Positions 31,882 to 42,732 of a stretch of DNA of 64,000 nucleotides are shown here, in pieces (position 1 is the first letter of the stretch; the number at the start of each line of letters is the position of its first letter). This stretch comes from Molanna angustata (taxonomy: Eukaryota; Arthropoda; Insecta; Trichoptera; Molannidae), in NCBI GenBank assembly GCA_963576475.1, contig OY754984.1:15021722-15085721 (forward strand), in the 5' to 3' direction. The notes under the pieces are model-generated. The model searched no databases. It was not told the DNA's origin and saw only the letters and a program-made list of their open reading frames with translations. A program made the position numbers and the translations under genes.

Positions 31882-33112
31882 GAGTGTAGTTATGCAGAAA
31901 GCAGCCAACCCACAAATAGGTATAAAATGAGTTATGATCTGCAACGAATAGAGAACTGTCTAATCAATGGTCTACAAAAAAACCAAACAACTTTTCATAC
32001 AAAAAGTTCCTTAAAATGGCGATCAAAAAAACAGTAGATTACCGCTTGTATCAAAATATATTCTGCAGAAAACAGACAAAGTGTTCTGACCTACTATACA
32101 ATTGAAAATAGTTCTGCAGAAAACAGCCAATCCACACTAACTGAGATATGACCACTTTTTCTTCTAAGCGAATTTTTTTAATAATATCCTAGGGTTTACT
32201 TTGCTTCATGTATTGGATATGTGTAAAATAATTGATATTTGTATAAAATAAACAATCCTTTGATATAATATTTTCAAGATATTTGCGATTTTATAGCAAA
32301 AACTGTTTCTGCAATAATAATATTTTGGGTATTTGTGTTATGCAGAAACCAGCCAGTCCACCAAAAAATTTTAGTACCTAGTATCTAAACATTTTACTAA
32401 GCGAAATATAGTATTTTTAAGAAAATACATACAAGAAGCATTTACATAATACATACATACTATATACACACCATCACGCCATATCCCTTTCGGGGTAGGC
32501 AGACTGAACAGTGAGCCATATTCTTCTATATTGACAAAACATCCATCGCTTCATTTACACTCATGCACCACCTTATATACATTCGTCTGCAATTCAGGCT
32601 ATTTACGTTCACGTGGGAAGAAAATATACAAAGCTGAAAGAAGCAGAGTGAGAAAATGGGTTTGACTGAGAAGGTATTGGCATGATTATATGATCGATTT
32701 TTGGAAAGGGTACGTTGTAAGAGTCGGTTGAAAGAGATTGCCTTATGGAAAAAAACGTCATTGTACACTTGCTGTACATAAATAAATAAAAAATATAAAA
32801 ATATCAAATAAAATGTATACTACTACTATAGCAATTTGGTGCACTGGCTGGTTTCTGCTTAACACAAATACCCAAAATGTCATTATTGCAGAAACAGTTT
32901 TTGCTATAAAATCGCTAATATCTTGAAAATATTATATCAAAGTATTGTTCATTTTTTATCTAATAGCAATCATTTTTCACATATCCAATAGATGAAACAG
33001 TGAAAATCATTGGATATAATAAAATGGATTTATAATTTCACTTAGAAGGAAAAGTGGCTATATCTCTGTTAGTGTCCTTTGTGGGTTGGCTGTTTTCTGC
33101 ATAACTACACTC
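31882..33112. mobile_element. Long-TIR DNA transposon relic, 1231 bp, TTT duplication
   Basis: Terminal inverted repeats GAGTGTAGTTATGCAGAAA lie at both ends, continuing as CAGCCAACCCACAAA. Imperfect inverted similarity extends several hundred bp into each arm, for example 32270-32375 against 32840-32945. Flanked by TTT (31879-31881, 33113-33115); removing element and duplication restores the LINE reading ...DDYLYLGSMF. The internal motif GCAGAAAACAGCCAA recurs. No transposase is visible; superfamily not assigned. Confidence 0.75.
32457..32800 (-). pseudogene. LINE tail nested in the long-TIR element
   Basis: CACCATCACGCCATATCCC and CGGGGTAGGCAGACTGA are the minus-strand tail of the same LINE family as the host copy at 31752-33740. 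The right part (32620-32800) reads on plus like another LINE end (SRLKEIALWKKTSLYTCCT). So a LINE tail sits inside a DNA transposon inside a LINE. Confidence 0.55.
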
Positions 33113-33740
33113 TTTATACTTAGGAAGCATGTTTCAGCGTGATGGAAGATTGGAAAAAGATATTGAAAGGAGAGTAACGGCGGGGAATAGAGTGAATGGT
33201 GCATTAAGATCTGTAATGGCTGACCCAATTATTTCGAGGCAAGTAAAACTAGCGGTATACAATGGTATCGTCGTACCGACTCTAATGTGTGCTTGTGAGA
33301 CATGGACATAGCAGAAGACGCGGTTGAAATGAGGTCACTACGACGAATGTGTGGTAAAACGGTGTATGATAGAATAAGAAATATTAGACGAGAATGTATG
33401 ATTGAAAGATATATCATAAGTAAAATGAAAATAAATGCCCTAAACTGGTTTGGCCACATAGAAAGAATGAGTGATGACCGTCTGACAAAAAAAGTATATA
33501 AGGCTGATAAAAGAGGAACGAAAAGTAGATGTCGGCCAAGGAAAATTTGGCACGATCACATAAATGGAATTTTGAAAGATGAAGATATTAGAAGTAAGAA
33601 TAACAGATGAGCGTGTATGAGAAGATGCGTGGACGTGAACGAAGCGAGAAATGTATGTCAAGAGAGAGGAGTCTGGCGTTCGGTTCTCTCTGCCTACCCC
33701 AAATAGAGAAAGGGCGTGATGGTGTGGATGGTAAATAAAT

Positions 33741-34394
33741 AAATTAGAGTTCATATAAACTCAAACATCGCAACATTTTCGTCGGTTCCTGTTTCGGACC
33801 AAAATTACGCAGCTGATCGAATCCAGGCGGTTTCATTGATATAGGTACAGGAACGGCAGTTTTATTTTCTTATTGAATGTATTCTTCAAACAACACAACT
33901 AACAATAAAAGCAAAGTATCTGAATACAAAAGACGTTTGAAAAACTAATGAAATAAGCATAAGACCATCCCAGCCTCGGTCTTGCATTTGGTCACTAAAG
34001 TTTAACGATTATAAATAATAATATATAGGTATAATATAAATAACCTTTATTCACACACAATGTGATAGTAGGTACAATAAATAATAAAGCACGGACATTA
34101 AATTAAAGACTAGTCGATGTTATTATAATCATACATGAAAGCAGATATCATTATGTTATTAATAACCTACTACGTACCTACTACGTGTTCTGTCGTCAAT
34201 ATTGTTAATGTTAACGTTGGTCCACCTTCAGATTGTAGCAGACTTCTATAATCAACGATTTACTGTTATTTTTGATAACACCAAGTAATAAAAATTGATA
34301 GTACCTACCTACTTAATAATAACATAATACAAATTCATTTCGTAAAACCAATAATTAAATGAAAGTCCCCTTACAAATTAGTAATTAACCGAAG
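33741..34394. other. Orai intron 2 DNA, nothing recognised
   Basis: No gene and no repeat boundary were assigned in this AT-rich stretch. Confidence 0.45.
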
Positions 34395-34830
34395 CTGTCA
34401 TTACTCTGAGTTCCGCGTAAGGAGTTCAACATTTGTCAGAGTAAATTAATTTGAGTTTCACGTATGTCGGAGTAAGTTAATCTGAGTTCCACTTATGTCA
34501 GAGTAAATTAATTTGAGTTTCACGTATGTCGGAGTAAGTTAATCTGAGTTCCACTTATGTCAGAGTAAATTAATTTGAGTTCCACGTATGTCGAAGTAAA
34601 TTAATCTGAATTCCACGTATGTCAGAGTAAATTAATTTGAGTTCCACCTATGTCAGAGTTATATAATTTGAGTTCCAGGTATGTACATAAGAGTAAATTA
34701 ATATGAGTTCCACCTATGTCAGATTAAATTAATTTGAGTTCCAGGTATGTAAGACTAAATTAATATGAGTTACACCTATGTCAGAGTAAATAAATTTGAG
34801 TTTCACATATGTCAGAATAAACCAAATTAA
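34395..34830. repeat. Imperfect minisatellite of about 31 bp
   Basis: Units around GAGTTCCACGTATGTCAGAG and TAAATTAATTT repeat about 13 times with base changes. The array continues past a MITE insertion at 34835-35014 (GAGTTCTACCTATGTCAGA at 35017). Confidence 0.85.
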
Positions 34831-34834
34831 TCTG

Positions 34835-35014
34835 GGGGGCAAGTCTGGTCCAACCGGCGAAATCATAACCCTTACGATTACCCATATTATGGATATAATT
34901 ATTTGGAGTTCTAATAATGTCTTTAGATGTCATGGAACTCCATATGATAATTATATCCATGATATGAGTAATCACGAGGGTTTTGATTTCGCCGGTTGGA
35001 CCAGACTTGCCCCC
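34835..35014. mobile_element. Hairpin MITE, 180 bp, inserted in the minisatellite
   Basis: Nearly the whole element is one inverted repeat. The ends are GGGGGCAAGTCTGGTCCAAC and its complement, and a 3-bp CTG flanks both sides (34832-34834, 35015-35017). It interrupts the 31-bp repeat array cleanly, so it is younger than the array. Confidence 0.8.
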
Positions 35015-35104
35015 CTGAGTTCTACCTATGTCAGAAAATTACTAAAGATTAATTTGTTAAGGGCACTTTTGGTGATTTTTGTCTCAATGAAATGATATTA
35101 TTAA

Positions 35105-35530
35105 TTGTTATTACCTAGAGGTAACGGAGTCGGCCCAGGACAAAATATCCTGAAAAAAAACTGGGTAACGACCACGTGATCCACACTGGGAGCGTACGTG
35201 GATAGATTTGATAGTCTTTTTTCTGATGTACTCTACACCTCGGTTTTCTTCCTGGAACGCTCCCCATCATTACCGACCTCTCATGGCTTTCACATTCTCT
35301 CCTTGATACATGGCCAAAGAAAGTAAGTGTATCCTTTGGATACAACTCTGCTATTGATGTAGAGCTCTTGAAGTATGGACACAGTAATCATTCTCTCCGT
35401 CCATGATACTCCCAGCATTATTAAACATATTCAAACGTGTCTATTTTTCTTCAATCCAAGTCTCCACTTCGTCGTGAAAAATGAAGAAGATCAACGCTTT
35501 AACAAATCTCACTTTTGTCGCTTTTGACAC
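35105..35530 (-). pseudogene. RTE-like LINE fragment in Orai intron 2
   Basis: The minus strand reads KATKVRFVKALIFFIF, then VETWIEEK, and after frameshifts LTFFGHVSRRECESHERSVM and GSVPGRKPRCR. This matches the post-RT C-terminal region of lepidopteran-type RTE elements. Several frame breaks; truncated at both ends. Confidence 0.75.
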
Positions 35531-35578
35531 TTCACAATTCTGGCATATTCTATGGTCTTTTAATTATGTTCAATTCAC

Positions 35579-35807
35579 CTGAGAGTAATTCTGAAGTGGT
35601 TGCAGTCGCTTTGAGTTTCGCCCTCGACATGTGAAGGCGACGCCACGACAGACCCTCTGCAGACTGCGGGGAAGGAGGCTCTGGGTCTCCCGAGGGCACA
35701 TGGCCGCAGCGACATGGGCACTGACAGCCTCCCCTGGAAGAGTTTCCAGACACGGGAGTGCCCAACCGCCTATGCTGCTGCTCGTCATGCAGGAATCCAT
35801 TGTTTAT
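35579..35807 (-). CDS. Orai: Orai calcium channel, exon 2: N-terminus and start of TM1
   Basis: Donor TCAG|GTGAAT at 35578 and acceptor TGTTTCCAG before 35807. It reads through a Gly/Pro/Cys-rich part to SGDPEPPSPQSAEGLSWRRL and MSRAKLKATATTSELLSG. SWRRL..SRAKLKA is the family's cytosolic extension helix. In the 379-aa model, human R91 is replaced by T204 and human A94 by E207, while K87 and R83 are kept. An alternative acceptor CCCCGCAG at 35664 would give a shorter in-frame exon (35579-35663). I prefer the longer one because the GC-rich open frame continues to 35807, with a fly-like SG..SP..LSWR spacing. Confidence 0.88.
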
Positions 35808-35914
35808 CTGGAAACAGTAGCGTGCAATCGGTTAATCATTTAGGTAGGTAGGTATACTAAGAAAACAAAAAATATTTATTTACGTGCGTAGTCTAAGAAA
35901 TGGTAACGTCAAAA

Positions 35915-36835
35915 AAAAAAAGATTTTTTAATAGCTGTTTTTTTATATATCATTACTCATCGAATATGGGTGTGAAAAAGGTAAATCTGGCATCTGTGAG
36001 TGGTTGCGTTTACCCGTGCGCATCCTCTTGTTATAGGTGAAAATTGCAGATTTTAGTATCATTTGAATGCGGCACTTTTCAATCTTTTTATCTTTTTTTT
36101 TGTAGAACTTCACCATGAAAATGAAAAATATAAACACATTTATTTCTACAATCGATTTATTTCACTCCCGACGACCGTTTCGGCTTACAAGGCCATATTC
36201 AACTGGGAGGTGAAATTTAAATTATATAAAATTTAATTGATTAGGTATTTAAATTATATAAAATTTAATTGATTAGGTGTACATAATAGTCGGGATTTTA
36301 GTAATTTTTGCGAGAATTACTAAAAGTCCGCCAGTTGATTTTGGCCTTGTAAGCCGAAACGGTCGTCGGGAGTGAAATAAATCGATTGTAGAATTATACT
36401 TGTTCATATTTTTCATTTTTATTATCATTTGTATCTTTTTAAGTCATTTTTGTGCTTTTATACCATCCATCTGGATCTGATTACAACGAAACTTGGTGAT
36501 TTGTTCAGCACACACTCGGAAAGATTACTGAATAACAAAATCTTCATGTTCTTTTATTTTTTTTACATATTTCAGTAACAGTAACAAAGACCTTATATAC
36601 TATATTATAAGGTCTTTGAACAGGAAGTACATATTTCACGAACTGGCGGGTACAAAAAACATACAAGTACAAATTAGGTATATTGAAATTATATTTAAAT
36701 CTGCAATTTTTACCCGTAAAGAGTATTCGCACTGGTAAACGCAACCACTCTCAGGTACCAGACTTACCTTTTCCATACCTATATTCAATAAGAAAAAAAA
36801 TATCAAAAAAACCAGCCATTATTAAAAATTGATTC
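35915..36835. mobile_element. TIR element with arms of about 160-190 bp, in Orai intron 1
   Basis: The left arm from about 35920 (TTTTTTAATAGCTG, then GAGTGGTTGCGTTTACC) recurs inverted in the right arm ending near 36832. The middle is occupied by the fold-back at 36115-36425. No transposase; target duplication not resolved. Confidence 0.6.
36115..36425. mobile_element. Penelope-type fold-back with hammerhead-like core
   Basis: Inverted arms at about 36115-36195 and 36340-36425 (ATCGATTTATTTCACTCCCG and complement). On the minus strand the left arm (36161-36215) reads TTTCACCTCCC, TTGAATA, a GGC/GCC stem, GAAAC, GGTC, then GGGAGTGAAA. TTTCACCTCCC and GGGAGTGAAA pair with one bulge as a stem I. 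The order of core parts is that of the hammerhead ribozymes found in Penelope-like retroelements, but the CUGANGA box is changed at two positions, so activity is doubtful. Confidence 0.5.
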
Positions 36836-36924
36836 GTCGAAAACGTTGCTATCTCTCGGACAATATTATTAACTCACATTTTGATCAATTATATTTATCT
36901 ACTTTATTTTAACCGCGAATGATT

Positions 36925-36980
36925 TATTTTACACGACCGGTTTCAAAGCGACTGCTTCTTCTTCAGTTGTCACATTTATG
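36925..36980 (-). ncRNA. Hammerhead-ribozyme-like core (Penelope type)
   Basis: The minus strand reads CTGAAGA (36960-36966), a short stem AAGC/GCTT, GAAAC (36940-36944) and GTC (36935-36937). These are the conserved boxes in the correct order, with an A-U/C-G minimal stem III. Stem I pairing around it is weak: ACA against TGT after one mismatch. It may be the remnant of a Penelope-like element end. Not a confident ribozyme. Confidence 0.4.
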
Positions 36981-37284
36981 ATGTAAATTTCTAGTATGCA
37001 GCATTATACACCAGCGAAGTTGAATGGTTATATTGGATATACTATGTATTTGCTTCTCAATAATCGATAGTTAAACATTGACTTTAATTAGAATTTTTAC
37101 TTTATGAATAAATTAGGTATATATTCAAATATTAGGTATTGTCTGAAGTCTTACTACGTACGTTTGACGCGTAACGAATAATTAGAACTCGCTACGTAGG
37201 TACGTATTCAACATGTTGTAAAAGTGTGAAATGTTGCCAACACTAAACTCTCCAATAAATAATTTTGTTTCATAAATTATTTTA

Positions 37285-37860
37285 ATATACACAGTATCCC
37301 TCACAGAGCAGGCAGAGAGAACTAAACGCCACAGTTTCCTATCTTGACACACATCCATTTTTTTATATTTTTTTTTATTAAAAAAATTAATATGTCCTTG
37401 TTAAACAAGTACATATACATCTTCCTACATTCCATAAAATAAGCAAATGAATGCTTGTGCTGTAGGTGAACGAAATCGGTCGAGGCAGGATTCGAACTCG
37501 CGATCACTGGATTACTAGCCCAGCGCGCTAACCGCTCTGCCATCGACCCATCATTGCCTCGTCAACATTCATACATCGTCTCATATACGTTCGGCTGTTG
37601 TTAAAAATATCGAACACATCTTTTCTTGGGCGATCCAGACATTTTTTTTTTCTATCGGCTTTGTATATTTTCTTTATTCATTCTTCCCAAGTGGCCAAAC
37701 CATTATTTTACTCTCTCGACTCCTACCTTTACAGCTGTCGCTTTCCCCCATATAAGTATGTAGTACATAGATACTTGTCTCCTCTCGCATTCGGAATCAC
37801 TGTCCGTAATCTTTTTGTCAACATCCGTTGTTTTGACGATTTTTTTCCACGGTATTGACC
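37285..37860 (-). pseudogene. LINE tail split by SINE B
   Basis: TATCCCTCACAGAGCAGGCA and CTATCTTGACACACATCC are the LINE tail signature. Past the SINE, the minus strand continues TATGAGACGATGTATGAATG, matching coding positions near 33620 of the LINE at 31752-33740. Heavily decayed beyond 37600. Confidence 0.65.
37355..37551 (-). repeat. SINE B (tRNA-derived), copy 1
   Basis: The minus strand starts ATGGGTCGATGGCAGAGCGG, with B box GAGTTCGAATCCTG, and ends with AAGGACATATTAATTTT. Copies also lie at 46258-46430 and 52235-52410, and a tail lies at 53160-53290. It disrupts the LINE tail. The head could fold like a tRNA, but the shared body shows it is a SINE. Confidence 0.8.
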
Positions 37861-37956
37861 GACTTAACTGATAGGTAGAGATATTACTAACAATTAAATA
37901 TCATTAATAATATCTAACTATTATTACACACTTCCTCAAAAGAATTTGCGGATTAT

Positions 37957-38806
37957 ATACACGGATTTACTCAGAATTCGGAGTAGAACATTTCGTGTGT
38001 CTGTGTGTGTGTGTCTGTGTGTCTGTGTGTCCGTCCCCCCCTTATAACTTTTGATCCGCTCAATTTACAGAGCCTAAAATTTCAGAATATATAAACAGTT
38101 ACAGGCCTACAAAACTTTTATACTCGGAATTTTGAATTTTTGTTTCAGTCAGGGGTTATCAACTTTTGAATTTTTATTTTATTTTTCCATATATCTCAGA
38201 AACCATAAACGGTAGAACGCTGAAAATTGGTACAAACATAGACAAATACAAAATCTCAAATTAGTTTTTTCAAAAAAATTCCAGGGTTTCTCAAGCATTT
38301 TTTATTAAGAAAAGTATTTTTTTTATGATAAATTTATGAGTTTAACTGCCTATATTTCCATTTTTTTTTTAAATATCGAAAAAAGCCGAAACACCCCAAC
38401 TAGATAATTTAATTTTATATAAAAAATATGAACATTGTAGCAGTACATCTCAAATTTTTTTTAACAATTTTTATAAAAATTGAATTTAGTGACGACATCG
38501 CTTCATACAATTTGTATGGTAGTCACCTATACACAATATCAAAGAAGACTTAATAGTTTGATACTTCATCTCTAAACATACAATATACATATACCATCAT
38601 GCTGTTTTCATATTCCGGGTAGGAAAAAAAGACCGACCTCCATACTATCCTATCTTGACTACCTAGGTACATGTGTTGTATAGAAAACTAAATATCATAA
38701 AATAATAAATAATTTGTATTTATGGGTTTATAGTTTGGTACATATTCTTCAACTATACATACTATCGCTATCGACAGTTGGATCTCATGTGTTACATGCA
38801 ACTAGT
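37957..38806 (-). mobile_element. HINE-like element, copy 4, 3'-truncated, in Orai intron 1
   Basis: Reverse orientation, starting ACTAGTTGCATG at 38806 and ending in the AATCCGTGTATG block past the GT-rich microsatellite (37997-38032). The terminal hairpin is missing. More diverged than copies 1-3. Confidence 0.6.
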
Positions 38807-38814
38807 ATAAAAAT

Positions 38815-38940
38815 AACAACACACCATCACGGCATATCCCACAATGGACGGAAAACCAGCGACGAGTGTGCGTTGCCTTATAAAATGGAGCATGATACAT
38901 CCGTGTATACTCACACATCAGTCTCGTCTAATCTATAAAA
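38815..38940 (-). pseudogene. LINE tail fragment
   Basis: CACCATCACGGCATATCCC at the start is the minus-strand tail signature of the RTE-like LINE family. About 120 bp. Confidence 0.5.
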
Positions 38941-40299
38941 AGGCAATATGTTTAACTTTATAAAAGTCTTTAATTATTAAGGTGGTTGACTGGTAGAAAT
39001 TGCCTGCGGGCAATAAGTCCGCCACGTTGTTCAACTCAATAATATTCCGAATGGGTGGTGAACTATGTAAGATATTATTTTGCATGTCGTATTTTCAATT
39101 ACCCGGCTCTTACGGGACTCCAGAAAATGATAATAGAAAGAATTTCTTCAAAATCGGTCCAGCCGTGTAAGAGTTCAGTGACATACACGCGTACAGAAGA
39201 ATTACATGTATAATATAAAGATTAATAATGAATCTCCTGTTTCGCTTCGCATTTCAGTCTGTATCTCAAAAGTTATACTGTTTGCATAATACCAGGCGTA
39301 CATTTTTAAATGTTTTTTTTCTACTGTCTACAATTTTTGATTCGAATTATGAATCTAAATCATCTAGGAATCCACTCAAACACACAAAAAATTCATCAAA
39401 ATCGGTCCGGCTGTTTAAGAGTTCAGTGACATACCTACACACGCACAAAAAAATTATATACATAAAAATATCAAAATAAAATGCAACAAACGCACAGATC
39501 AAGCTTTCAATTGGGATTGGGAATACTTAATACAATATTGCACGGGATGTGCATTGGCGAGTCGGTTTCAATCAATTCATTTACATATGTATGTAGGTAC
39601 CCTATCAGCGGGTTTTATGATTTGAAATATGTTTGTTTGTCTATAATTTGTTTATTTAAATGTAATCTCAACTGTACTATGTATAATACAAAGCTCTTGA
39701 CAATTAATAAAATAAAATAATACAAATTTAATACATAGAAAGCAATACAATTATTATAATTTAAAAAAATAAAATATTTTACCCATCTAGAGGCAAATGA
39801 TTTATTTTCTGCACGGTACCTATTGCATATTTTATTATACTCCGTCAGTTCCGTCGTTTCAAGCTGCCGACGTGGATCACAGCGGGGGACTAGGGTATTG
39901 TATTAAACATGGGAATTATCATAATTTATAATATTTACATACATTCAATAAGTAAGTAATATGTTTACTGACATTAACGAGTGTTTGAACAGAACTTGTG
40001 TCTGGTTCACTGTTGATATGTACCTACCTACATATTGTAAACAAAACGGATAATAACACTTAGGCATTATTTGATTTTTATTATTCGCAATAATTACCTA
40101 TTTTGTCGTCATTATTGCTTTTTCGTTTCTTGCAATTTGCAAAAAAATATATATTATACGAGTATGTTTGAAAGAGGTGGAATATGACGTAGGTACAGAT
40201 ATATCGTCAACATTATGATGCTCGTATATAAGGTCAGTGATATTGGCGTGTATAAAAGAAACATATTATTTTTATGGTATGTAGAATTTTTTTTTTGCT
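38941..40299. other. Orai intron 1 DNA with short dispersed repeats
   Basis: 38983-39030 resembles the LINE-tail motif with GCCTGCGGGCAATAAGTCCG. Two related blocks carry AAAATCGGTCC, GTTTAAGAG or GTGTAAGAG and TTCAGTGACATAC at about 39085-39210 and 39370-39470. The rest is AT-rich, no gene. Confidence 0.5.
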
Positions 40300-40511
40300 T
40301 TAATATCATCATCATCAGCCTGTGTTTGCCCACTGCAGGACATAAGACTCCCCTCTCCATCTCCACTCCTCCCGTTCCTGTGCGACTCACATCCACTGTG
40401 TTCCAACAAATCTTTTAATGCCGTCCATCCATCTGTTAGGTGGTCGCCTTTGTGGTCTCTTGTTGCCCTCTCGGTCTCCACTACGCCAGTCTTTTCGTCC
40501 ATCTATTGTAA
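40300..40511 (-). pseudogene. LINE 3' end fragment
   Basis: The minus strand reads ERATRDHKGDHLTDGW and GSLMSCSGQTQADDDDIK. The TGCCCACTGCAGGACATAAG signature followed by ATCATCATC repeats is a common RTE-type 3' end in insects. Confidence 0.6.
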
Positions 40512-41154
40512 TATAATGATAAGACGAGTATTTTCAAACAAAATCGTCTTTACTATTTACGACTTGACTATAATACAACTGTCGATTTATTTCAACTAGT
40601 TTGAACCTTTATACTCCCGTGTATGGAAAAAAATCTAAAAAATTATCATAAAATATTTTTATTTAGATATTTTCGGAGATAGCATGCTGGTCTTTATAAA
40701 AATGGATCTTTCATATATCGATAGTTTTCCCTTTTATTATTATTTTTATTGTTTTTTTTATTGTCATTGGTACATTGAAGCTTTAATTGATAAATTTATT
40801 TGTTTGTGTTAACAATTTTATTTTAGTTATTTTTTTATCATTTATATGGCTCATTTTAATTTTTTTTTCAGATGTTTTAAATTTTGTTATAATATTTGCA
40901 GCATTGTTAATGTTAATTTTATTTTTTACTGTTTTTAAATTATTATTGTCTAATTCTTTTTCGTCTATTTTTATCTGAATATATATTTTTATCTATGTCT
41001 ATATTTTTGTTTCAATATTTTTATCTCTGTTTGTAATTTATTATTGGTATTGTAACAAACAAATGGCTTATGCCGTATATTATATAAATAAATAAATAAA
41101 ACTTATTTTAAATTATTTGGAAGGCGACTTAGAGCGTTTACATGAATAAATACA
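40512..41154. other. Very AT-rich intron DNA, nothing recognised
   Basis: T-rich and low in complexity. The hydrophobic frame at 40787-40978 is a composition artefact. Confidence 0.5.
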
Positions 41155-41288
41155 TTCCGGTGGAAACACAGTTTTATTTATGTGAGACGATTAATACCGT
41201 AAGTCTCTAGAATGTGGCAACTTGTTATTGGGTGTGTGTTAAATTAATATTTGACATAGTACCTGTTAGTTGCCCGAGAAACAATATT
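41155..41288 (+). repeat. SINE A tail
   Basis: Begins with CCGGTGGAAACACAG and carries the body ACTTGTTATTGGGTGTGTGT and the end GACATAGTACCTGTTAGTTG. The tRNA-like head is gone. Confidence 0.7.
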
Positions 41289-41639
41289 AAATAAATAAAA
41301 AAACACAAGTAAATCTTGAAATAATGAGGACCCCTTCCGCTATTTTTTGTAATTTTTCTTTTGTATTATTTGTCAAACTACATAGACATTATTAGTCACA
41401 GAGAGATGAATTATAGAGATACATACATGCTAGATTTTTTTTCAAAATAGGTGAATAGTACCTATACCTTGCATACGCAAATACAATTATGGGCCGATCT
41501 GATACCATCGCGCCATGAAAAAATGTTGAATCTCAAAATTATATACAATTACAAATTTTTAAGTAATTTGATGACGATTTAATAAAAATATTTAATTGAA
41601 AAATTTTGTCCAAATTTTTTGAAAAAATTTGCCAATTCT

Positions 41640-42165
41640 ATCCTGTAAATTTCATTTAGCTATCTCTACGGCGTCATGCTTAAAAATTGTTCCAAAACAC
41701 AAAAAGGCTAAACTCACGTAGAGAAATTTTGATGAAGCTCCATACAAAATTTATGAGGTCAAGTTTCACCAACATTTTCACAAATTTTGTATGGAACTTC
41801 ATACAAATTCCAGGGTTGCTAAAACTTTTTTTTATTAATTAGAACATTGTTTACATTTTCCACCTTTTTTAAAATATGAAAAACGTCGAATCACCCCAAA
41901 TAGTTTAATTTAATTTTTCATAAAAAAAACATAAACATTAGGTATAACAGTACATCTCAAACTGCTAAAAATTGAATTTAGTAACGACATCGTTTCATAC
42001 AATTTGTATGGCAGAATACACTATACAATATTTACGGTAATTCTCATTACTTTGATTTTCATACATACATAGGGTTCATAAGATCTAGCTGTTTACATAT
42101 ACGGGGTAGGAAAAAAGGTCTGGCTTCCACACTATCCTATCCTGACACTCATTGAAAACATGTAA
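41640..42165 (-). repeat. Degenerate HINE-like fragment
   Basis: Reverse orientation. Recognisable blocks: GTGACGACATCG-like at about 41975, GGGGTAGGAAAAAAGG and CACACTATCCTATCCTGACA near 42105-42150. Strongly diverged. Confidence 0.5.
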
Positions 42166-42184
42166 AAACAGTAAAGTATTATTG

Positions 42185-42345
42185 TTGCATATTATTTTTT
42201 TAAGCCCAGAGAAAAATTAGAGAGCATGAGCGTGAGAAATTAACTTAAACAAATTTTTCCTCTGTTGGGGATCAAACCCAGGACGCCCGAACAGAAACTA
42301 AACGGCTTACCAACTGTGCTACGGCGCGGCGGTCGAAACAGTTTA
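42185..42345 (-). repeat. SINE C (tRNA-derived)
   Basis: The minus strand has GCCGTAGCACAGTTGG-like and GGGTTTGATCCCCAACAG boxes, matching the plus copy at 46040-46235. A decayed copy lies at 54380-54470. Confidence 0.7.
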
Positions 42346-42732
42346 CTTTGTATGAAATACAAAATTCTTCGATATTTATTTATTTATTTGTAAACGGTAT
42401 AAATTGCTCTTTTACATACATAAGTACATACATAAAAACACATATTGATGGTAAAAATATATAGAATAAGAAAAAAAAAAGAATTAGTTATACACATGAA
42501 AAAAGAAAAAAATATGAACCTAAACAGTTCAACAATAAATTCATGAATAAAAAAAATATATAGATAGGTAGGTACCTACCTATTATCAAACATAAAAAAT
42601 ATATACATACAAATATCAAACGATTCAACCGGGAACATGCATTGTCATAAGGAATACACAAATTCTGAAATTTTCGGGAATTAAGTTCAAAATTCCAGTA
42701 CAAGGTTAATGAAATGGGTGTAAAAAACTGAC

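Larger units (their letters stand above)
31752..33740 (+). pseudogene. RTE-like LINE relic split by a TIR element
   Basis: The 5'-truncated part at 31752-31881 reads GLRMNSAKSKVMVFEKSER and EQVDDY, from the RT palm end. The part at 33113-33740 reads YLGSMFQRDGRLEKDIERRV, LAVYNGIVVPTLMCACETWT, MRSLRRMCGKTVYDRIRNIR, LNWFGHIERMSDDRL and RCRPRKIWHDHI. It is interrupted by the TIR element at 31882-33112, and a frameshift and stop occur near 33308. The 3' tail CTACCCCAAATAGAGAAAGG is the plus-strand form of a tail seen in minus orientation at 32460, 37290, 38820 and 63530. Confidence 0.85.

Noticed and set aside
40787..40978. Small membrane protein
   Set aside because: Hydrophobic reading of a T-rich stretch; composition artefact.
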